The translations under genes were made by a program, and so were the position numbers. Below are positions 1 through 9,553 of a DNA stretch of 64,000 nt, piece by piece. Each line of letters begins with the position of its first letter. Position 1 is the first letter of the stretch. The DNA lies in the NCBI RefSeq assembly GCF_013284245.2, contig NZ_CP085876.1, positions 4,013,001 through 4,077,000 on the forward strand, written 5' to 3'. Source of the stretch: Brevibacillus sp. DP1.3A (lineage in GTDB: Bacteria > Bacillota > Bacilli > Brevibacillales > Brevibacillaceae). A model generated the notes under the pieces. That model was not told the origin of the DNA and ran no database searches. It saw only the letters and a program-made list of their open reading frames with translations.

Positions 1-1227
1 ACGTACATATGGCTCAGCGTCTTCCAGGAAATACTTTGCCAACCGTTTTGCCTCTTGTGTATCCCCTAGCTTTTCGTATGCGGAAATCATCCCGGATTGG
101 CCGAGGCGATTGTCTCGGTTTTTCTCCAGCATGATCCGAAACGCTTTAATTGCTTCTTCCACCCTTCCGTCAAACAACAACATCCATCCATAACTAAAAA
201 GAAAGTCGTCATTTTCGGGTGCAAGACTGATCGCTTTTTTGACGAGCGTCAATGCGCGTTTCGTACCCGCAATGAGCCACGTATTCCAGGCCAAGCCATG
301 CCACGTCCACCCATCTTTTGGGGAACGCTCCGTCAAAAAGTGATAGCAAATTTGTGCCCGGTGGTAATTGCCCACTGTTTCGTATAAAGAGGCCATTTCC
401 TGAAGAGTATCGCTGTCCAAATCGCGTGTCGGCAGTTGCAAGCCTTTCGGCGGGCTCCATTCCACCGTCTGGTCCATCGTATGCAGTAATTTTGCAGCAC
501 GCAGCCATAGCATCTGCGCTTCCCAATCGTGCTCGTTTTTTTCTAGATACGGTTCCAATTCGTCCAAAGCTTCCTGTGCATCGCCATCTCTTAAATAGCA
601 TAGCGCGAGGTTGTATTTGGCTTCTTCCTGTTCTGGATTGATCTCGAGAGACGTCTTAAAAGCTTGCGCCGCCTCTAGCCATTGCTCCTCTTCTGCCAGT
701 ATGCACCCGATGGCATTAAAGCTGATGGCCACAATGGTAGGTGAGCTTGCTGTCCTGCCGAGCAGACGGAATTCCCGAAAGGCTAATTCTTCATCCTCAC
801 ACAAAAGGAGACTGTAGGCGTAGTACAGGCGTCCACTTTCCCAGTCTGGCGATTTTTGGACTAATTCTGCAAAACACTTTTTCGCGTCTTGGAACATGCA
901 CAAATGATAAAAGCCTTCCCCTCGACGAAAAATCGGCTCGTATGGATTCGCTTCAACGGCCTTTGGTGATTCTGCACTTACCTTCGACTGATGCGTCTTT
1001 TTTTCTTCCGCCTGTAGCTGTCCTTCCATTTCCTTGATACTACGAATTGCATTCGATAATTTTTCTTCGAATTGCAGCCACAGGTCAACGACTGTATCAC
1101 TTACTTGGCGCAATTGAAACAATTGTTCCGCGAGCTGATGACGTTCTTGTTCAGAAGCCCCCTGCCACTTCTCTTCAATCGTCTGCGCTTTTTTACGAAG
1201 CGTATGAAACCAGTCCTCGATTTTCAC
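1..1227 (-). CDS. TPR-repeat protein, C-terminus cut by the window edge
   Basis: An open frame of 409 codons runs from a GTG at 1227 off the left edge. A purine-rich ribosome site (GGGGGTGG) lies about 7 nt upstream. Residues 1-85 are charged and helical, probably coiled coil. From about residue 95 the frame repeats a helix pair with TPR spacing (for example the stretch around EEEQWLEAAQAFKTSLEINP). There is no signal peptide or membrane segment, so it is probably a cytoplasmic scaffold. In B. subtilis the gene next to panD on this side is dinG; here a TPR gene takes that place. Binding partner and exact function are unknown. Confidence 0.8.
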   Translation of the reverse strand, partial: MKIEDWFHTLRKKAQTIEEKWQGASEQERHQLAEQLFQLRQVSDTVVDLWLQFEEKLSNAIRSIKEMEGQLQAEEKKTHQSKVSAESPKAVEANPYEPIFRRGEGFYHLCMFQDAKKCFAELVQKSPDWESGRLYYAYSLLLCEDEELAFREFRLLGRTASSPTIVAISFNAIGCILAEEEQWLEAAQAFKTSLEINPEQEEAKYNLALCYLRDGDAQEALDELEPYLEKNEHDWEAQMLWLRAAKLLHTMDQTVEWSPPKGLQLPTRDLDSDTLQEMASLYETVGNYHRAQICYHFLTERSPKDGWTWHGLAWNTWLIAGTKRALTLVKKAISLAPENDDFLFSYGWMLLFDGRVEEAIKAFRIMLEKNRDNRLGQSGMISAYEKLGDTQEAKRLAKYFLEDAEPYVR

Positions 1228-1309
1228 AAGAAAAGCCACCCCCTATGAGGCATGAGTACTTTCATTGTCTCACAAGGCAGGTGGCTCTATGCAGGAACAA
1301 ACAGATCGC

Positions 1310-1693
1310 TTACAGAATCGTCGCGTGTACTTCTTCTGCGATCAATTCTTTGATCTGATTTTTTTCATCCATGATGGCGACTCGTGGCTTGTAGGTTCTT
1401 GCCTCTTCATCCGTCATCATCGCATAGGCAATAATAATGACGATATCGCCCTCTTGTACAAGACGTGCAGCTGCTCCGTTCAAGCAAATGACGCCACTGC
1501 CTGGAGCACCTTCGATGACGTATGTTTCCAGACGAGCTCCGTTGTTGTTATTGACGATTTGTACTTTTTCATTTGGCAAAATATCCAGTGCATCCAACAA
1601 ATTTTTGTCGATGGTAATGCTGCCAACATAGTTCAAGTTCGCTTCAGTTACCGTTGCTCGATGGATTTTTGCTTTCATCATGGTGCGGAACAC
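1310..1693 (-). CDS. panD: Aspartate 1-decarboxylase (PanD), pyruvoyl-dependent
   Basis: Decarboxylates L-aspartate to beta-alanine, the amine half of pantothenate. The 127-residue length and the start ([20 protein letters not shown]) match the family. The G-S pair in YVGSITID, residues 24-25 of the canonical frame, is the self-cleavage site that creates the pyruvoyl cofactor. It is the last gene of panB-panC-panD, 20 nt after panC, so it is probably translated from the same message. Nothing unusual is seen. Confidence 0.97.
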   Translation of the reverse strand: MFRTMMKAKIHRATVTEANLNYVGSITIDKNLLDALDILPNEKVQIVNNNNGARLETYVIEGAPGSGVICLNGAAARLVQEGDIVIIIAYAMMTDEEARTYKPRVAIMDEKNQIKELIAEEVHATIL

Positions 1694-1713
1694 TAAGAAT
1701 TCCTCCCTTATCT

Positions 1714-2580
1714 CTACTTGATTGATGTAATCGTATTGTCGATCAGACGTGTTTTGCCAAAACGAACAGCTAGCGCGATGAGGATCGTCTGACCTGCCGT
1801 TTCCTGCTCAACTGGTGTAAGCGCTGGATAGCTCAAAATTTCCACATAATCAATATCAGCCAGCGGCTGCTCGGAAATCATTTGCGTGATTCGATCCTTG
1901 ATTTCAGAAAGAGGCATGCCCTCACCCAGCCATTCTTCTGCTTGTTTCAGGCTTTGTGATAGCACGAGTGCTTGTGCTCGCTCATCCGCTGACAAGTATA
2001 CATTCCGAGAGCTCATGGCAAGACCATCCGCTTCGCGGACAATCGGGCAAGGAACAATTTGTACTGACATCGACAAGTCTTGAACCATTTGCGTCACAAC
2101 AGCCACCTGCTGGGCATCCTTTTGTCCAAAAAAAGCGTAATCGGGCTGGACAATTTGAAACAATTTATTGACGACAGTCGATACGCCATCAAAATGACCC
2201 GGACGAGAAGCTCCACACAATGGAGTCGTCACATTTGCCACTGAAATATTGGTCAGCATCGGTTTCGGATACATCTCGCTGACATCCGGGCTAAACAGGA
2301 GGTCCACACCCGCTTCTTCCGCCATTTTGCTATCCCGTTCAATATCACGCGGATAGCTTTCAAAGTCTTCATTCGGTCCGAATTGCAGCGGGTTTACGAA
2401 AATGCTCATCACAACCAAATCGCATACTTCACGGGCAGCTTTCACCAAGCTGAGATGTCCTTCATGCAGAAAGCCCATGGTCGGTACCATCCCGATCGTT
2501 TTGCCTTGCCGATGTGCTTCTTTTATATGAACGCGCATCTCTGCGATTGTGGAGACTTGCTGCATCATTGTTTGCATCAT
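1714..2580 (-). CDS. panC: Pantothenate synthetase (PanC)
   Basis: Joins pantoate and beta-alanine using ATP. The 288-residue protein has the nucleotidyltransferase signature [10 protein letters not shown] near residue 33 (HIGH-type motif) and the downstream motif with SSRN (KMSKS-like position). Its ATG overlaps the panB stop as ATGA, implying translational coupling. Met1, Met2, Met5 and Met6 are all in frame near the start; Met1 is chosen because of the coupling, but one of the later ones could be used. Confidence 0.96.
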   Translation of the reverse strand: MMQTMMQQVSTIAEMRVHIKEAHRQGKTIGMVPTMGFLHEGHLSLVKAAREVCDLVVMSIFVNPLQFGPNEDFESYPRDIERDSKMAEEAGVDLLFSPDVSEMYPKPMLTNISVANVTTPLCGASRPGHFDGVSTVVNKLFQIVQPDYAFFGQKDAQQVAVVTQMVQDLSMSVQIVPCPIVREADGLAMSSRNVYLSADERAQALVLSQSLKQAEEWLGEGMPLSEIKDRITQMISEQPLADIDYVEILSYPALTPVEQETAGQTILIALAVRFGKTRLIDNTITSIK

Positions 2581-3440
2581 GACTGCTTCACTCCTTCCCC
2601 GTACAATTCCTTGATGGTTTCTTCAGAGGCATGGAAGACATGCTCTGGCCCTGGGAAGCTTCTTGCTTCAACTTCATTGTTATAAGTCTCCACTGCTTCA
2701 CGAATTGTTTCACCGATGTTTGCGTAACGCTTCACGAATTTCGGTGTGATATCCGATGCGTAGCCGACCATATCATGGAACACCAGCACTTGACCATCAC
2801 AAGTCGCACCCGCTCCGATTCCGATCACAGCGATGTCCAGCTTGTCTGCAATCATGCCTGCGACCTCTTCTGGAACACATTCCAGCACAATGGCGAATGC
2901 ACCCGCTTCTTGAATCGCAAGGGCCTCGTCTAACAATTTTTTGGCTGCCTCCAGATCTCTTCCTTGTACTTTGTAGCCGCCTAATTGATGTACCGATTGC
3001 GGAGTAAGTCCAATATGTCCAACGACAGGGATGCCTGCTTGTACACAGCGTGTAATGATTGGGGCCAGTTCACGGCCCCCTTCCATTTTGACCGCCTTGG
3101 CCAACCCTTCTTGCATTAGTCTGCCCGCGTTTTTCACTGCTTCCTCAACTGTTCCGTGATAGCTGAGAAAAGGCAGGTCCGTCACGACAAATGCACGCTT
3201 AGCCCCTCTCGTTACTGCTTTCGTATGGTGTAGCATATCCTCCATCGTTACAGGGATGGTGGAGTCATAACCGAGTACGACCATTCCCAATGAATCACCG
3301 ACCAAAATCATATCAGCGCCAGCTTCATCCACTAATTTGGCTGACGGATAGTCATAGGCGGTCACCATGGTAATCGGGGTTCGCGTTTCTTTTTTCTTGC
3401 GGATACTCGAAGTCGTAATAGGTCTGTCGTTTTGTGCCAT
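2577..3440 (-). CDS. panB: 3-methyl-2-oxobutanoate hydroxymethyltransferase (PanB)
   Basis: Transfers a hydroxymethyl group from methylene-tetrahydrofolate to ketoisovalerate to make ketopantoate. Length is 287 residues. The TIM-barrel family motifs are present: MVTAYDYPSAKLVDEAG near the start, VGDSLGMV, and GIGAGATCDGQVLV towards the C-terminus. First gene of panBCD, preceded by a roughly 250-nt leader that contains a terminator, so expression of the operon may be controlled by transcript attenuation. Confidence 0.97.
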   Translation of the reverse strand: MAQNDRPITTSSIRKKKETRTPITMVTAYDYPSAKLVDEAGADMILVGDSLGMVVLGYDSTIPVTMEDMLHHTKAVTRGAKRAFVVTDLPFLSYHGTVEEAVKNAGRLMQEGLAKAVKMEGGRELAPIITRCVQAGIPVVGHIGLTPQSVHQLGGYKVQGRDLEAAKKLLDEALAIQEAGAFAIVLECVPEEVAGMIADKLDIAVIGIGAGATCDGQVLVFHDMVGYASDITPKFVKRYANIGETIREAVETYNNEVEARSFPGPEHVFHASEETIKELYGEGVKQS

Positions 3441-3474
3441 TTTTCATTGCTCCTCTTTCGCATCAAGCCCGTGG

Positions 3475-3690
3475 ATCGTGTGAGGAATAAAAAAACCTTC
3501 TCGCGTCAATCGGGAGAAGGTTGTCCATGTCAAAAAGACATTTTGCGTTAGCGGATTCCTTCTGTCTCGGTCCACACAGGCTCTGAGCAGATTTTTGTCC
3601 TTGCACGTATTGATTTAAGATTACACGATAGATACAAAAATACTCCGGGAGTACCGTTCACGACGTGATACAGCCTCCAAATTGGAGTAT
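3475..3690 (-). ncRNA. Leader region of panBCD, candidate regulatory RNA
   Basis: The 260 nt between birA and panB hold a well-formed terminator close to panB plus upstream foldable segments: small palindromes at 3641-3653 and 3675-3687, and a hairpin around 3561-3583 whose stem CCTGT/ACAG-G leaves two adjacent adenines unpaired. A published conserved RNA called the pan motif precedes panB operons in Firmicutes and is described as hairpins with bulged adenines. I cannot confirm membership without a covariance model, so this is a leader candidate only. Confidence 0.4.
3488..3522 (-). terminator. Intrinsic terminator inside the panB leader
   Basis: On the minus strand AACCTTCTC (3514-3522) pairs perfectly with GAGAAGGTT (3494-3502) and is followed by a run of T. 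It lies between birA and panB and points at panB. It either ends birA transcription or acts as an attenuator for panBCD. Confidence 0.85.
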
Positions 3691-3691
3691 A

Positions 3692-3712
3692 GCAAATGAT
3701 TTAATCATTTGC
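3692..3712. repeat. Perfect palindrome around the birA stop codon
   Basis: Nine-base arms GCAAATGAT and ATCATTTGC enclose TTA, which is the TAA stop of birA on the minus strand. No T-run follows, so it is not a standard terminator. It may stabilise the birA 3' end or bind a protein; coding constraint makes chance less likely but possible. Confidence 0.5.
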
Positions 3713-4684
3713 ACGATAATTGACATCAGCCGAATAAACTTTGTGAATCTGTCCCGCCTGATCCTCGACCTTGAGTACGCCTTCCTCATCCAAGCCAACG
3801 GCACGACCTTCAAGCTGTTGTGAAATCGTCTGGAGGGTCACCCATTTGCCAATGGTGAACGAATGATTCTCCCACTCTTGTTTTACACGCTCAAAGCCAG
3901 CCTGCAAATAATGGTCGTACTCTTCTTCAAAAATTCGGCAGAGTCGCTGGATCAACGAAACACGCTTGAGTGGCTCGCCAGATTCAATTCGAAGCGAAGT
4001 CACAATCTGTGCCAGTTCAGATGGGAAATCAGACTCGACACTGTTGGCATTGAGCCCTATTCCGATTACTAAATAATTGACCCGATCAGATTCAGCATTG
4101 AGTTCTGTCAAAATCCCGCATACTTTTTTGTCTCCGATAAAAATATCGTTCGGCCATTTGATTTTGACAGGCAACCCTGTCTCTTCTCGGATCGTTTTCG
4201 CTACAGCAACCGCCGTTAGCAACGTCATCTGAGGTGTCTTCGGTAACGGAATCGAAGGTCGGATGATCAAGCTCATCCATATCCCTGTTCCTTTCGGAGA
4301 ATGCCATGGACGGCCGAGTCTGCCTTTCCCACCTGTTTGCAGCTCTGCCAGCACAATCGTACCTTCTACTGCCCCTTTTGCCGCAGCCTCGTGTGCCAGT
4401 GGCTGTGTAGATACCACCTCATCGTAAGCGATGACATTTTGACCGATCCGATTCGTTTCCAGTCCAGCCATGATTTCTGCTGCTGACAAGCGATCAGGGG
4501 CAACCAGCAGGCGATACCCCGATTTTCGCACCGCCTCCACCTCGTAGCCATCTCGACGCAGCTCTTCGATATGTTTCCAAACCGCCGTCCTAGAGCAACC
4601 GCATGTTTGGCTTAGTTCTTCACCAGAGATGAAATTACCTGGCTGATCACGGAATGCTTGAAGGATGACTTGCTTAATGTTCAT
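3701..4684 (-). CDS. birA: Bifunctional biotin-protein ligase / biotin operon repressor (BirA)
   Basis: Activates biotin with ATP and attaches it to acyl carboxylase carriers, and also binds DNA. The first 70 residues form a winged helix (FISGEELSQTCGCSRTAVWKHIEELR). The catalytic domain follows, with a GKGRLGRPW glycine-rich loop and a KWPNDI motif. The start is set at the ATG 4684, preceded by AGAGGTTG and matching the usual N-terminus; longer in-frame extensions run back inside cca. It overlaps the end of cca by 11 nt. Length is 327 residues, normal for the repressor-type enzyme. Confidence 0.95.
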   Translation of the reverse strand: MNIKQVILQAFRDQPGNFISGEELSQTCGCSRTAVWKHIEELRRDGYEVEAVRKSGYRLLVAPDRLSAAEIMAGLETNRIGQNVIAYDEVVSTQPLAHEAAAKGAVEGTIVLAELQTGGKGRLGRPWHSPKGTGIWMSLIIRPSIPLPKTPQMTLLTAVAVAKTIREETGLPVKIKWPNDIFIGDKKVCGILTELNAESDRVNYLVIGIGLNANSVESDFPSELAQIVTSLRIESGEPLKRVSLIQRLCRIFEEEYDHYLQAGFERVKQEWENHSFTIGKWVTLQTISQQLEGRAVGLDEEGVLKVEDQAGQIHKVYSADVNYRAND

Positions 4685-5897
4685 CTTGTGCAACCTCTTT
4701 CTTTGCAACTTCGACGAGTGCTTCTGGTGTATTTGGTAAACCGTGCAGTGCCGTTTGTCTAAGTAACGATTCCAAGACGCGAACAATCCACTCGCCTGGC
4801 TTTTTTTGAACGGCTACTTGCAGGTCAAGCCCCGTGATTGCCAAATCCTTGATGGTTTTGACAGGCATGTTCTCGTATTGATCGAGGAGTGCTTGCATCG
4901 AAAACGATTGCCTCTCCTTCCACCAGCACGCTTGCAATAAAAGGAAGAACTCGTTGCACGTGTCCCAACCGACTTCAAGCAGCAGTGGCCCCCACTCAAT
5001 CGCTTGAGGGACATCCCATTGCGGCTGCAATCGCATCAGAAGTTCAACCAAGCAACAAATTGCTTCTGTTTCGCGTTTGGACATTTTGAGGAATTGGCAT
5101 ACTTCACGCGATTGCACAGGAGAATAATTCGCCGCAAACAGTAGCAACGACCATTTTTGCGTCACGGTTTGCAAATGATGCAGCCGCCAGATATGCTCAT
5201 TTGAGAGGTCAAACAGTTTATCTACCTCAGGGGCATAAGCCATGAGCCTCGTTTCATTCAACAACTGACAACCTACCTCTGGGGCTCTGCTGTCGAGCGT
5301 TTTATTCAGCTCTTCCCTTATGCGCTCCACAGCAATATGAGCTAACAAAGGTGCAGTCTGTTTCATAGCAAGCATGGTCTGGTCTTCTATAGCAAAACCT
5401 AACTGGGAAGCAAAGCGCACTCCTCGTAAAAGCCGAAGGGCATCCTCCTGAAATCTCTCTAGCGGAATGCCTACAGCCCGAACCAACTGACGCTCCATAT
5501 CCTCACGTCCACCGAACGGGTCGTGCAATACTTGATGACGATCCATCGCCATTGCGTTCATTGTAAAATCTCGTCGCTCCAGATCGAGCCGAAGTTCTGA
5601 AACGAACTGAACTTCAGCAGGTCGACGGTAATCTTCATATTTTCCTTCCGTCCGAAACGTGGTTACTTCGAACATCTGCCCCTCGACTTTTACAGACACA
5701 GTACCGTGTTTCAGACCAGTCGGGACATGATCGGGAAACAATCGGATGACGTCGCCGGGATGGGCATTCGTACATATATCTATATCATGAACAGGTCGTC
5801 GTAAAAGCCAATCGCGGACGCAACCACCCACATAGTAAGCTTCGAAGCCGTGTTCCTCCAATCTGTCGAGAACACGCTTTGCCAATTCTATCGCCAA
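4674..5897 (-). CDS. cca: CCA tRNA nucleotidyltransferase
   Basis: Adds or repairs the 3' CCA of tRNA. The class II signature is visible: YYVGGCVRDWLL followed by HDIDICT (metal-binding aspartates), then RRDFTMNAMA and an ERF..D-like loop. A TTG start at 5897 is preferred: it is preceded by AAAGGGGGG and gives 407 residues, close to the B. subtilis enzyme. The frame stays open 31 codons further upstream to an ATG at 5990, but that extension has no family similarity I recognise. It overlaps birA. Confidence 0.94.
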   Translation of the reverse strand: MAIELAKRVLDRLEEHGFEAYYVGGCVRDWLLRRPVHDIDICTNAHPGDVIRLFPDHVPTGLKHGTVSVKVEGQMFEVTTFRTEGKYEDYRRPAEVQFVSELRLDLERRDFTMNAMAMDRHQVLHDPFGGREDMERQLVRAVGIPLERFQEDALRLLRGVRFASQLGFAIEDQTMLAMKQTAPLLAHIAVERIREELNKTLDSRAPEVGCQLLNETRLMAYAPEVDKLFDLSNEHIWRLHHLQTVTQKWSLLLFAANYSPVQSREVCQFLKMSKRETEAICCLVELLMRLQPQWDVPQAIEWGPLLLEVGWDTCNEFFLLLQACWWKERQSFSMQALLDQYENMPVKTIKDLAITGLDLQVAVQKKPGEWIVRVLESLLRQTALHGLPNTPEALVEVAKKEVAQDEH

Positions 5898-6024
5898 TCC
5901 AATCCCCCCTTTCTGGTTTGCTCCGCCTGATCTACACAAGGAGGCGTTTTTCATGAGAGTTTTGTATGGATTGTTCATTTTAATATCCAAGGTACATCAA
6001 CTAGCCAAAAGCTCGATCTTACGT

Positions 6025-7167
6025 TCAAAAGCTTAGGCTTTCTTCGGATTTACTGTCCAGCAAGTTGGTGTAAAGCGCTTCATACTGAGAGGCAATCGTT
6101 TCGTGACAAAACGTTTTGCAGGATCGCTCGATGCTATTCGCGGAGAATTCGCGGTATAGCTCTTCGTTTTGCAAGAGACGAATCGTTTCTTTCGCCATGC
6201 CTTCCACGTCCCCAATTGGACGCAAGAAGCCGTTCACACCATCCAGGACGACCTCAGGCAAGCCTCCGGCCACTGTAGCGACGACAGGTACGCCGCAAGC
6301 CATTGCTTCCAATGCGACGAGACCGAAGCTTTCCTTTTCGGATGGAAGCAGCATGATGTCTGCCATCGACAATACCTCAGCGACGTCTTCCTGCTTGCCG
6401 AGGAAGCAAACATCGTCGTTCAGACCGAGCTCAGCGATCATCTTGCGGACCAGACCCATTTCGGGACCTTCTCCAATGAGGATCAGTCTGGAAGGCACTT
6501 CTTCACGTACTCGCGAGAATATTTCAATCACATCCGGCACTCGTTTGACCGGACGGAAATTAGAAATGTGCATAAGAATTTTTTCACCATTCGGTGCAAA
6601 TACCTTTTTCAGCTTCGAAACTTCTTTCGGGTAGTAACGCCGCTTGTCAACGAAGTTGTACACTGGGACAATTTCTTTTTCAGTATGGAGCAGCTCTTTC
6701 GTCTGCCTGATCAAATCGTTGGACACCGCTGTTACCAAATCGCTTCGCTCAATACCGAAGCGGATCATATCACTCAAATTCGAGTCATAACCCAGAACAG
6801 TAATATCAGTCCCGTGCAAGGTGGTCACAATTTTCAAATGATCTCCTACCATTTGCTTGGCGAGGAACGCACACAACGCATGTGGCACAGCATAATGCAC
6901 ATGTAATAAGTCCAAGTTTTCATTTTTCGCCACTTGCGCCATTCTATTCGCCAAGGTCAAATCATAAGGTGGATATTTAAAAACATCATAGTTGTTCACT
7001 TCTACTTCATGATAAAAAATGTTCGGGTGAAACGCACCTAAGCGAAATGGCATTCCACCTGTAATGAAATGGACTTGATGTCCTCGCTCGGCCAATAGCT
7101 TGCCCAGCTCTGTGGCTACTACCCCCGATCCGCCCAATGACGGATAGCAAGTAATTCCGATCTTCAT
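6025..7167 (-). CDS. bshA: N-acetyl-alpha-D-glucosaminyl L-malate synthase (BshA)
   Basis: First step of bacillithiol synthesis: transfers GlcNAc from UDP-GlcNAc to L-malate. A 380-residue GT-B glycosyltransferase: N-terminal MKIGITCYPSLGGSGVVATE, the HGTDI motif, and the C-terminal nucleotide-sugar site ending in the E-x7-E pattern (EKESFGLVALEAMACG). It lies 16 nt downstream of bshB1, the next enzyme of the pathway, which supports the assignment. Confidence 0.95.
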   Translation of the reverse strand: MKIGITCYPSLGGSGVVATELGKLLAERGHQVHFITGGMPFRLGAFHPNIFYHEVEVNNYDVFKYPPYDLTLANRMAQVAKNENLDLLHVHYAVPHALCAFLAKQMVGDHLKIVTTLHGTDITVLGYDSNLSDMIRFGIERSDLVTAVSNDLIRQTKELLHTEKEIVPVYNFVDKRRYYPKEVSKLKKVFAPNGEKILMHISNFRPVKRVPDVIEIFSRVREEVPSRLILIGEGPEMGLVRKMIAELGLNDDVCFLGKQEDVAEVLSMADIMLLPSEKESFGLVALEAMACGVPVVATVAGGLPEVVLDGVNGFLRPIGDVEGMAKETIRLLQNEELYREFSANSIERSCKTFCHETIASQYEALYTNLLDSKSEESLSF

Positions 7168-7183
7168 ACAGTGTCACTCCTTC

Positions 7184-7879
7184 TCACAAGCTCTTTAATA
7201 CATACGGAGCTGCACTGACAAATCCTTCTGCGTAGGCTACACCAGCCTGTTGACCAAACAGTCGCTCTCGATACTCGACAGACTCCAGATACCCATTGGT
7301 AAGTGGTGTTTGAACGCTGCCTTCTTCGAGTTCAAACTGACTGCGGTAGCAACGCAGCGCCTCCATTTTTTGCGGATAAACAGTGGTGATATCCACGACA
7401 ACCTGCGGCGTGACAGTTGAATTAATAAAATAGTAAAGGAATTGCGAAGGTCGATAGGCAGGCAAAGAAGGCTCCGGCAAATACTTGCGGATGCCTGCAT
7501 TAAACACCGCCTCACGAACGATCCGACTAACGCTTTCGTGATCTGGATGACGATCCGCGTAATAAGGTGCAAGAACAATGGCTGGACGAGTTTCGCGAAT
7601 GAGCTTTACGACACGTTCAATCGCACTTTCCCTGACTGCTTCCAAGCCACGATCAGGCAGGCCAAAATTATAGCGAGCAGCCACTCCCATCACTTGGTCA
7701 GCTGCAGTCGCTTCTTGCTGCCTTCTTTCAACGGTTCCATTCGAAGACAATTCGGCATAGGTCAAGTCGAGAATCCCCACGCGCTTTCCCTGTTTAGCTG
7801 CCAAAATCAGACTGCCTGCCGCACCGATCTCAACATCATCAGGATGAGCGCCGATTGCCAAAATATCGAGTGAACTCAT
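7184..7879 (-). CDS. bshB1: Bacillithiol biosynthesis deacetylase (BshB1)
   Basis: Removes the acetyl group from GlcNAc-malate. PIG-L/LmbE fold: [15 protein letters not shown] carries the zinc-binding HPDD, and ADRHPDH the second histidine motif. Length 231 residues. Its start overlaps the mgsA stop by 4 nt and bshA follows, as in B. subtilis. A second PIG-L protein begins at 63419, so the genome has at least two members of this fold. Confidence 0.94.
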   Translation of the reverse strand: MSSLDILAIGAHPDDVEIGAAGSLILAAKQGKRVGILDLTYAELSSNGTVERRQQEATAADQVMGVAARYNFGLPDRGLEAVRESAIERVVKLIRETRPAIVLAPYYADRHPDHESVSRIVREAVFNAGIRKYLPEPSLPAYRPSQFLYYFINSTVTPQVVVDITTVYPQKMEALRCYRSQFELEEGSVQTPLTNGYLESVEYRERLFGQQAGVAYAEGFVSAAPYVLKSL

Positions 7880-8286
7880 GCTTCATTCTCCTCATGCACC
7901 ACTTCGCGCCAATCCAGTTGTCCCAGCTCCAAAGCCTTCAGCATGATTTCTGCCGAACCAAGATTGGTGGCAAACGGTATCTTGTGCACATCACACAGTC
8001 GAAGCAATGCGATAATATCAGGTTCATGTGGTTGAGAGGTAAGCGGATCACGCAAAAAGATAATCAAATCCATCTCATTGCGGGCGATCATCGCACCGAT
8101 TTGTTGATCGCCTCCTAATGGCCCAGACAGAAATCGGGTTAGGGACAGCGAGGTAGCTTCCATGATTCGCGACCCAGTTGTTCCTGTGGCATACAGGTCA
8201 TGTTTTGCCAAAATGGATTCATAGGCCATCGCTAGTTGCACAATCTGTTCTTTCATTCGATCATGGGCAATCAATGCAATTTTCAA
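7876..8286 (-). CDS. mgsA: Methylglyoxal synthase
   Basis: Converts dihydroxyacetone phosphate to methylglyoxal, a bypass of glycolysis when phosphate is short. The 136-residue protein shows the family motifs ALIAHDRMK at the N-terminus, TGTTG in the phosphate pocket, and [13 protein letters not shown] with the catalytic aspartate region. Context between dapB and bshB1 is the same as in B. subtilis. Confidence 0.96.
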   Translation of the reverse strand: MKIALIAHDRMKEQIVQLAMAYESILAKHDLYATGTTGSRIMEATSLSLTRFLSGPLGGDQQIGAMIARNEMDLIIFLRDPLTSQPHEPDIIALLRLCDVHKIPFATNLGSAEIMLKALELGQLDWREVVHEENEA

Positions 8287-8336
8287 GAAAACCTCTCCCT
8301 TTATGGCTGGGTATCGTGTGTATGTTAATCAAACGT

Positions 8337-9089
8337 TTAATCAATCAGATGTTCCAATCCGTAAATCAATCCGTTCATATTCATTACGGCTTTAATGGCC
8401 ATATTTACCCCTGGCATAAATGATTCCCGGTTAATCGAATCATGGCGAATGGACAGCGTTTGGCCTGTTGCACCAAACAAAACCTCCTGATGAGCAACCA
8501 TACCTGGCAGACGGACACTGTGAATCCGGAAGCCTTCGTAATCTGCTCCGCGAGCGCCTGGAATCGTTTCTACCTCTTCAGGATGCCCTTGCTTGAGCTC
8601 TTCCCGAACGGCTGCAATCATCTCTGCGGTCTTCAAAGCAGTTCCGCTCGGCGCATCCAGCTTGCGGTCATGATGCAGCTCGATAATTTCTACATGCGGC
8701 ATATATTTTGCTGCCATTGCGGAAAACTTCATACATAGAATCGCGCCGATTGCAAAGTTCGGGGCAATAATGGCACCCAGTCCCGCTTCTTTATAGCGCT
8801 CAGTCATCTCTTGCAGCTGCTCTGTTGTCAGGCCCGTTGTTCCGACGACCGGTCTCACACCACGAGCTAGGCATAGCTCCATATGACGGTACACCGTATG
8901 TGGTGTCGTAAAGTCTACCAGAACATCCGGCTTCATTTCGTCCAGTTGTTGATTGATTTCCTCTTCGCTCACACGTGTGTCTAGATTGCCTGTAAAAACG
9001 AGTGCGATATCCTGCGCCAGCATTTTCACTACTTCTTGCCCCATCCGACCATTTGCGCCTGCAACTGCTACACGAATTTGTTTAGTCAT
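8337..9089 (-). CDS. dapB: 4-hydroxy-tetrahydrodipicolinate reductase (DapB)
   Basis: NAD(P)H-dependent reduction in lysine and diaminopimelate synthesis, also supplying dipicolinate precursors for spores. The N-terminal VAVAGANGRMGQEVV is the dinucleotide loop, and IIELHHDRKLDAPSGTA is the substrate-binding signature. Length 250 residues is normal. Its start overlaps the end of the MazG-like gene by 8 nt, so the two are coupled. Confidence 0.97.
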   Translation of the reverse strand: MTKQIRVAVAGANGRMGQEVVKMLAQDIALVFTGNLDTRVSEEEINQQLDEMKPDVLVDFTTPHTVYRHMELCLARGVRPVVGTTGLTTEQLQEMTERYKEAGLGAIIAPNFAIGAILCMKFSAMAAKYMPHVEIIELHHDRKLDAPSGTALKTAEMIAAVREELKQGHPEEVETIPGARGADYEGFRIHSVRLPGMVAHQEVLFGATGQTLSIRHDSINRESFMPGVNMAIKAVMNMNGLIYGLEHLID

Positions 9090-9429
9090 GCTGCTCGTTC
9101 TCCTCTATTCTCGTCCAGCGATCTTTATCGCGAGTATTAAACTTGTGCATAATACGATCAAAGGCTTCCTGCAAATCGATTCCAAGTGAGTTTGCGAAAC
9201 AAATCACGATGAAGAGTACGTCACCCAGCTCTTCCTCTACTGTTTTTTCGCCTTCGTCCTTTTTCTTAGGTTTTTCTCCATAAAAATGGTTAATCTCTCT
9301 GGCTAATTCCCCTACTTCTTCTGTCATTCTAGCCAGCATCGAAAGCGGAGAAAAATATCCTTCTTTAAACTGCGATATGTATTGATCAACTTCTTGCTGC
9401 ATCTCTTGCATAGTCTTTTGCCGTTCCAT
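9082..9429 (-). CDS. ypjD: MazG-like nucleotide pyrophosphohydrolase (YpjD type)
   Basis: A 115-residue all-alpha NTP pyrophosphohydrolase. The metal motif EEVGELAREIN near residue 37 and EEELGDVLFIVICFAN near residue 66 are the two helices that hold magnesium in the MazG superfamily. The ATG at 9429 has AAAGGAGTGGGCGG upstream. Probably a house-cleaning enzyme for aberrant nucleotides; substrate unknown. Same neighbour order (ypjD-dapB-mgsA) as B. subtilis. Confidence 0.9.
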   Translation of the reverse strand: MERQKTMQEMQQEVDQYISQFKEGYFSPLSMLARMTEEVGELAREINHFYGEKPKKKDEGEKTVEEELGDVLFIVICFANSLGIDLQEAFDRIMHKFNTRDKDRWTRIEENEQHD

Positions 9430-9523
9430 CCGCCCACTCCTTTTTCACATACTTCTCTCTTTCACCTATCGTACTAAAAAAGGCTTCGTTTGCCAAATCA
9501 CAATACTTCGTCTTTCCAGCATA

Positions 9524-9553
9524 TGGACAATCAAACGAGCGTTCATTTATAAT
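9524..9553 (+). promoter_or_regulatory. Candidate SigA promoter of the YitT-family gene
   Basis: TGGACA (9524-9529), an 18-nt spacer and TATAAT (9548-9553). It would give a leader of about 85 nt before the ATG at 9646. That leader contains CCTGTT and AACAGG arms flanking the ribosome site. Confidence 0.6.

Noticed and set aside
5898..5990. N-terminal extension of cca to the ATG at 5990
   Set aside because: The 31 extra residues have no family counterpart, while the TTG at 5897 has a strong ribosome site and gives the usual length.
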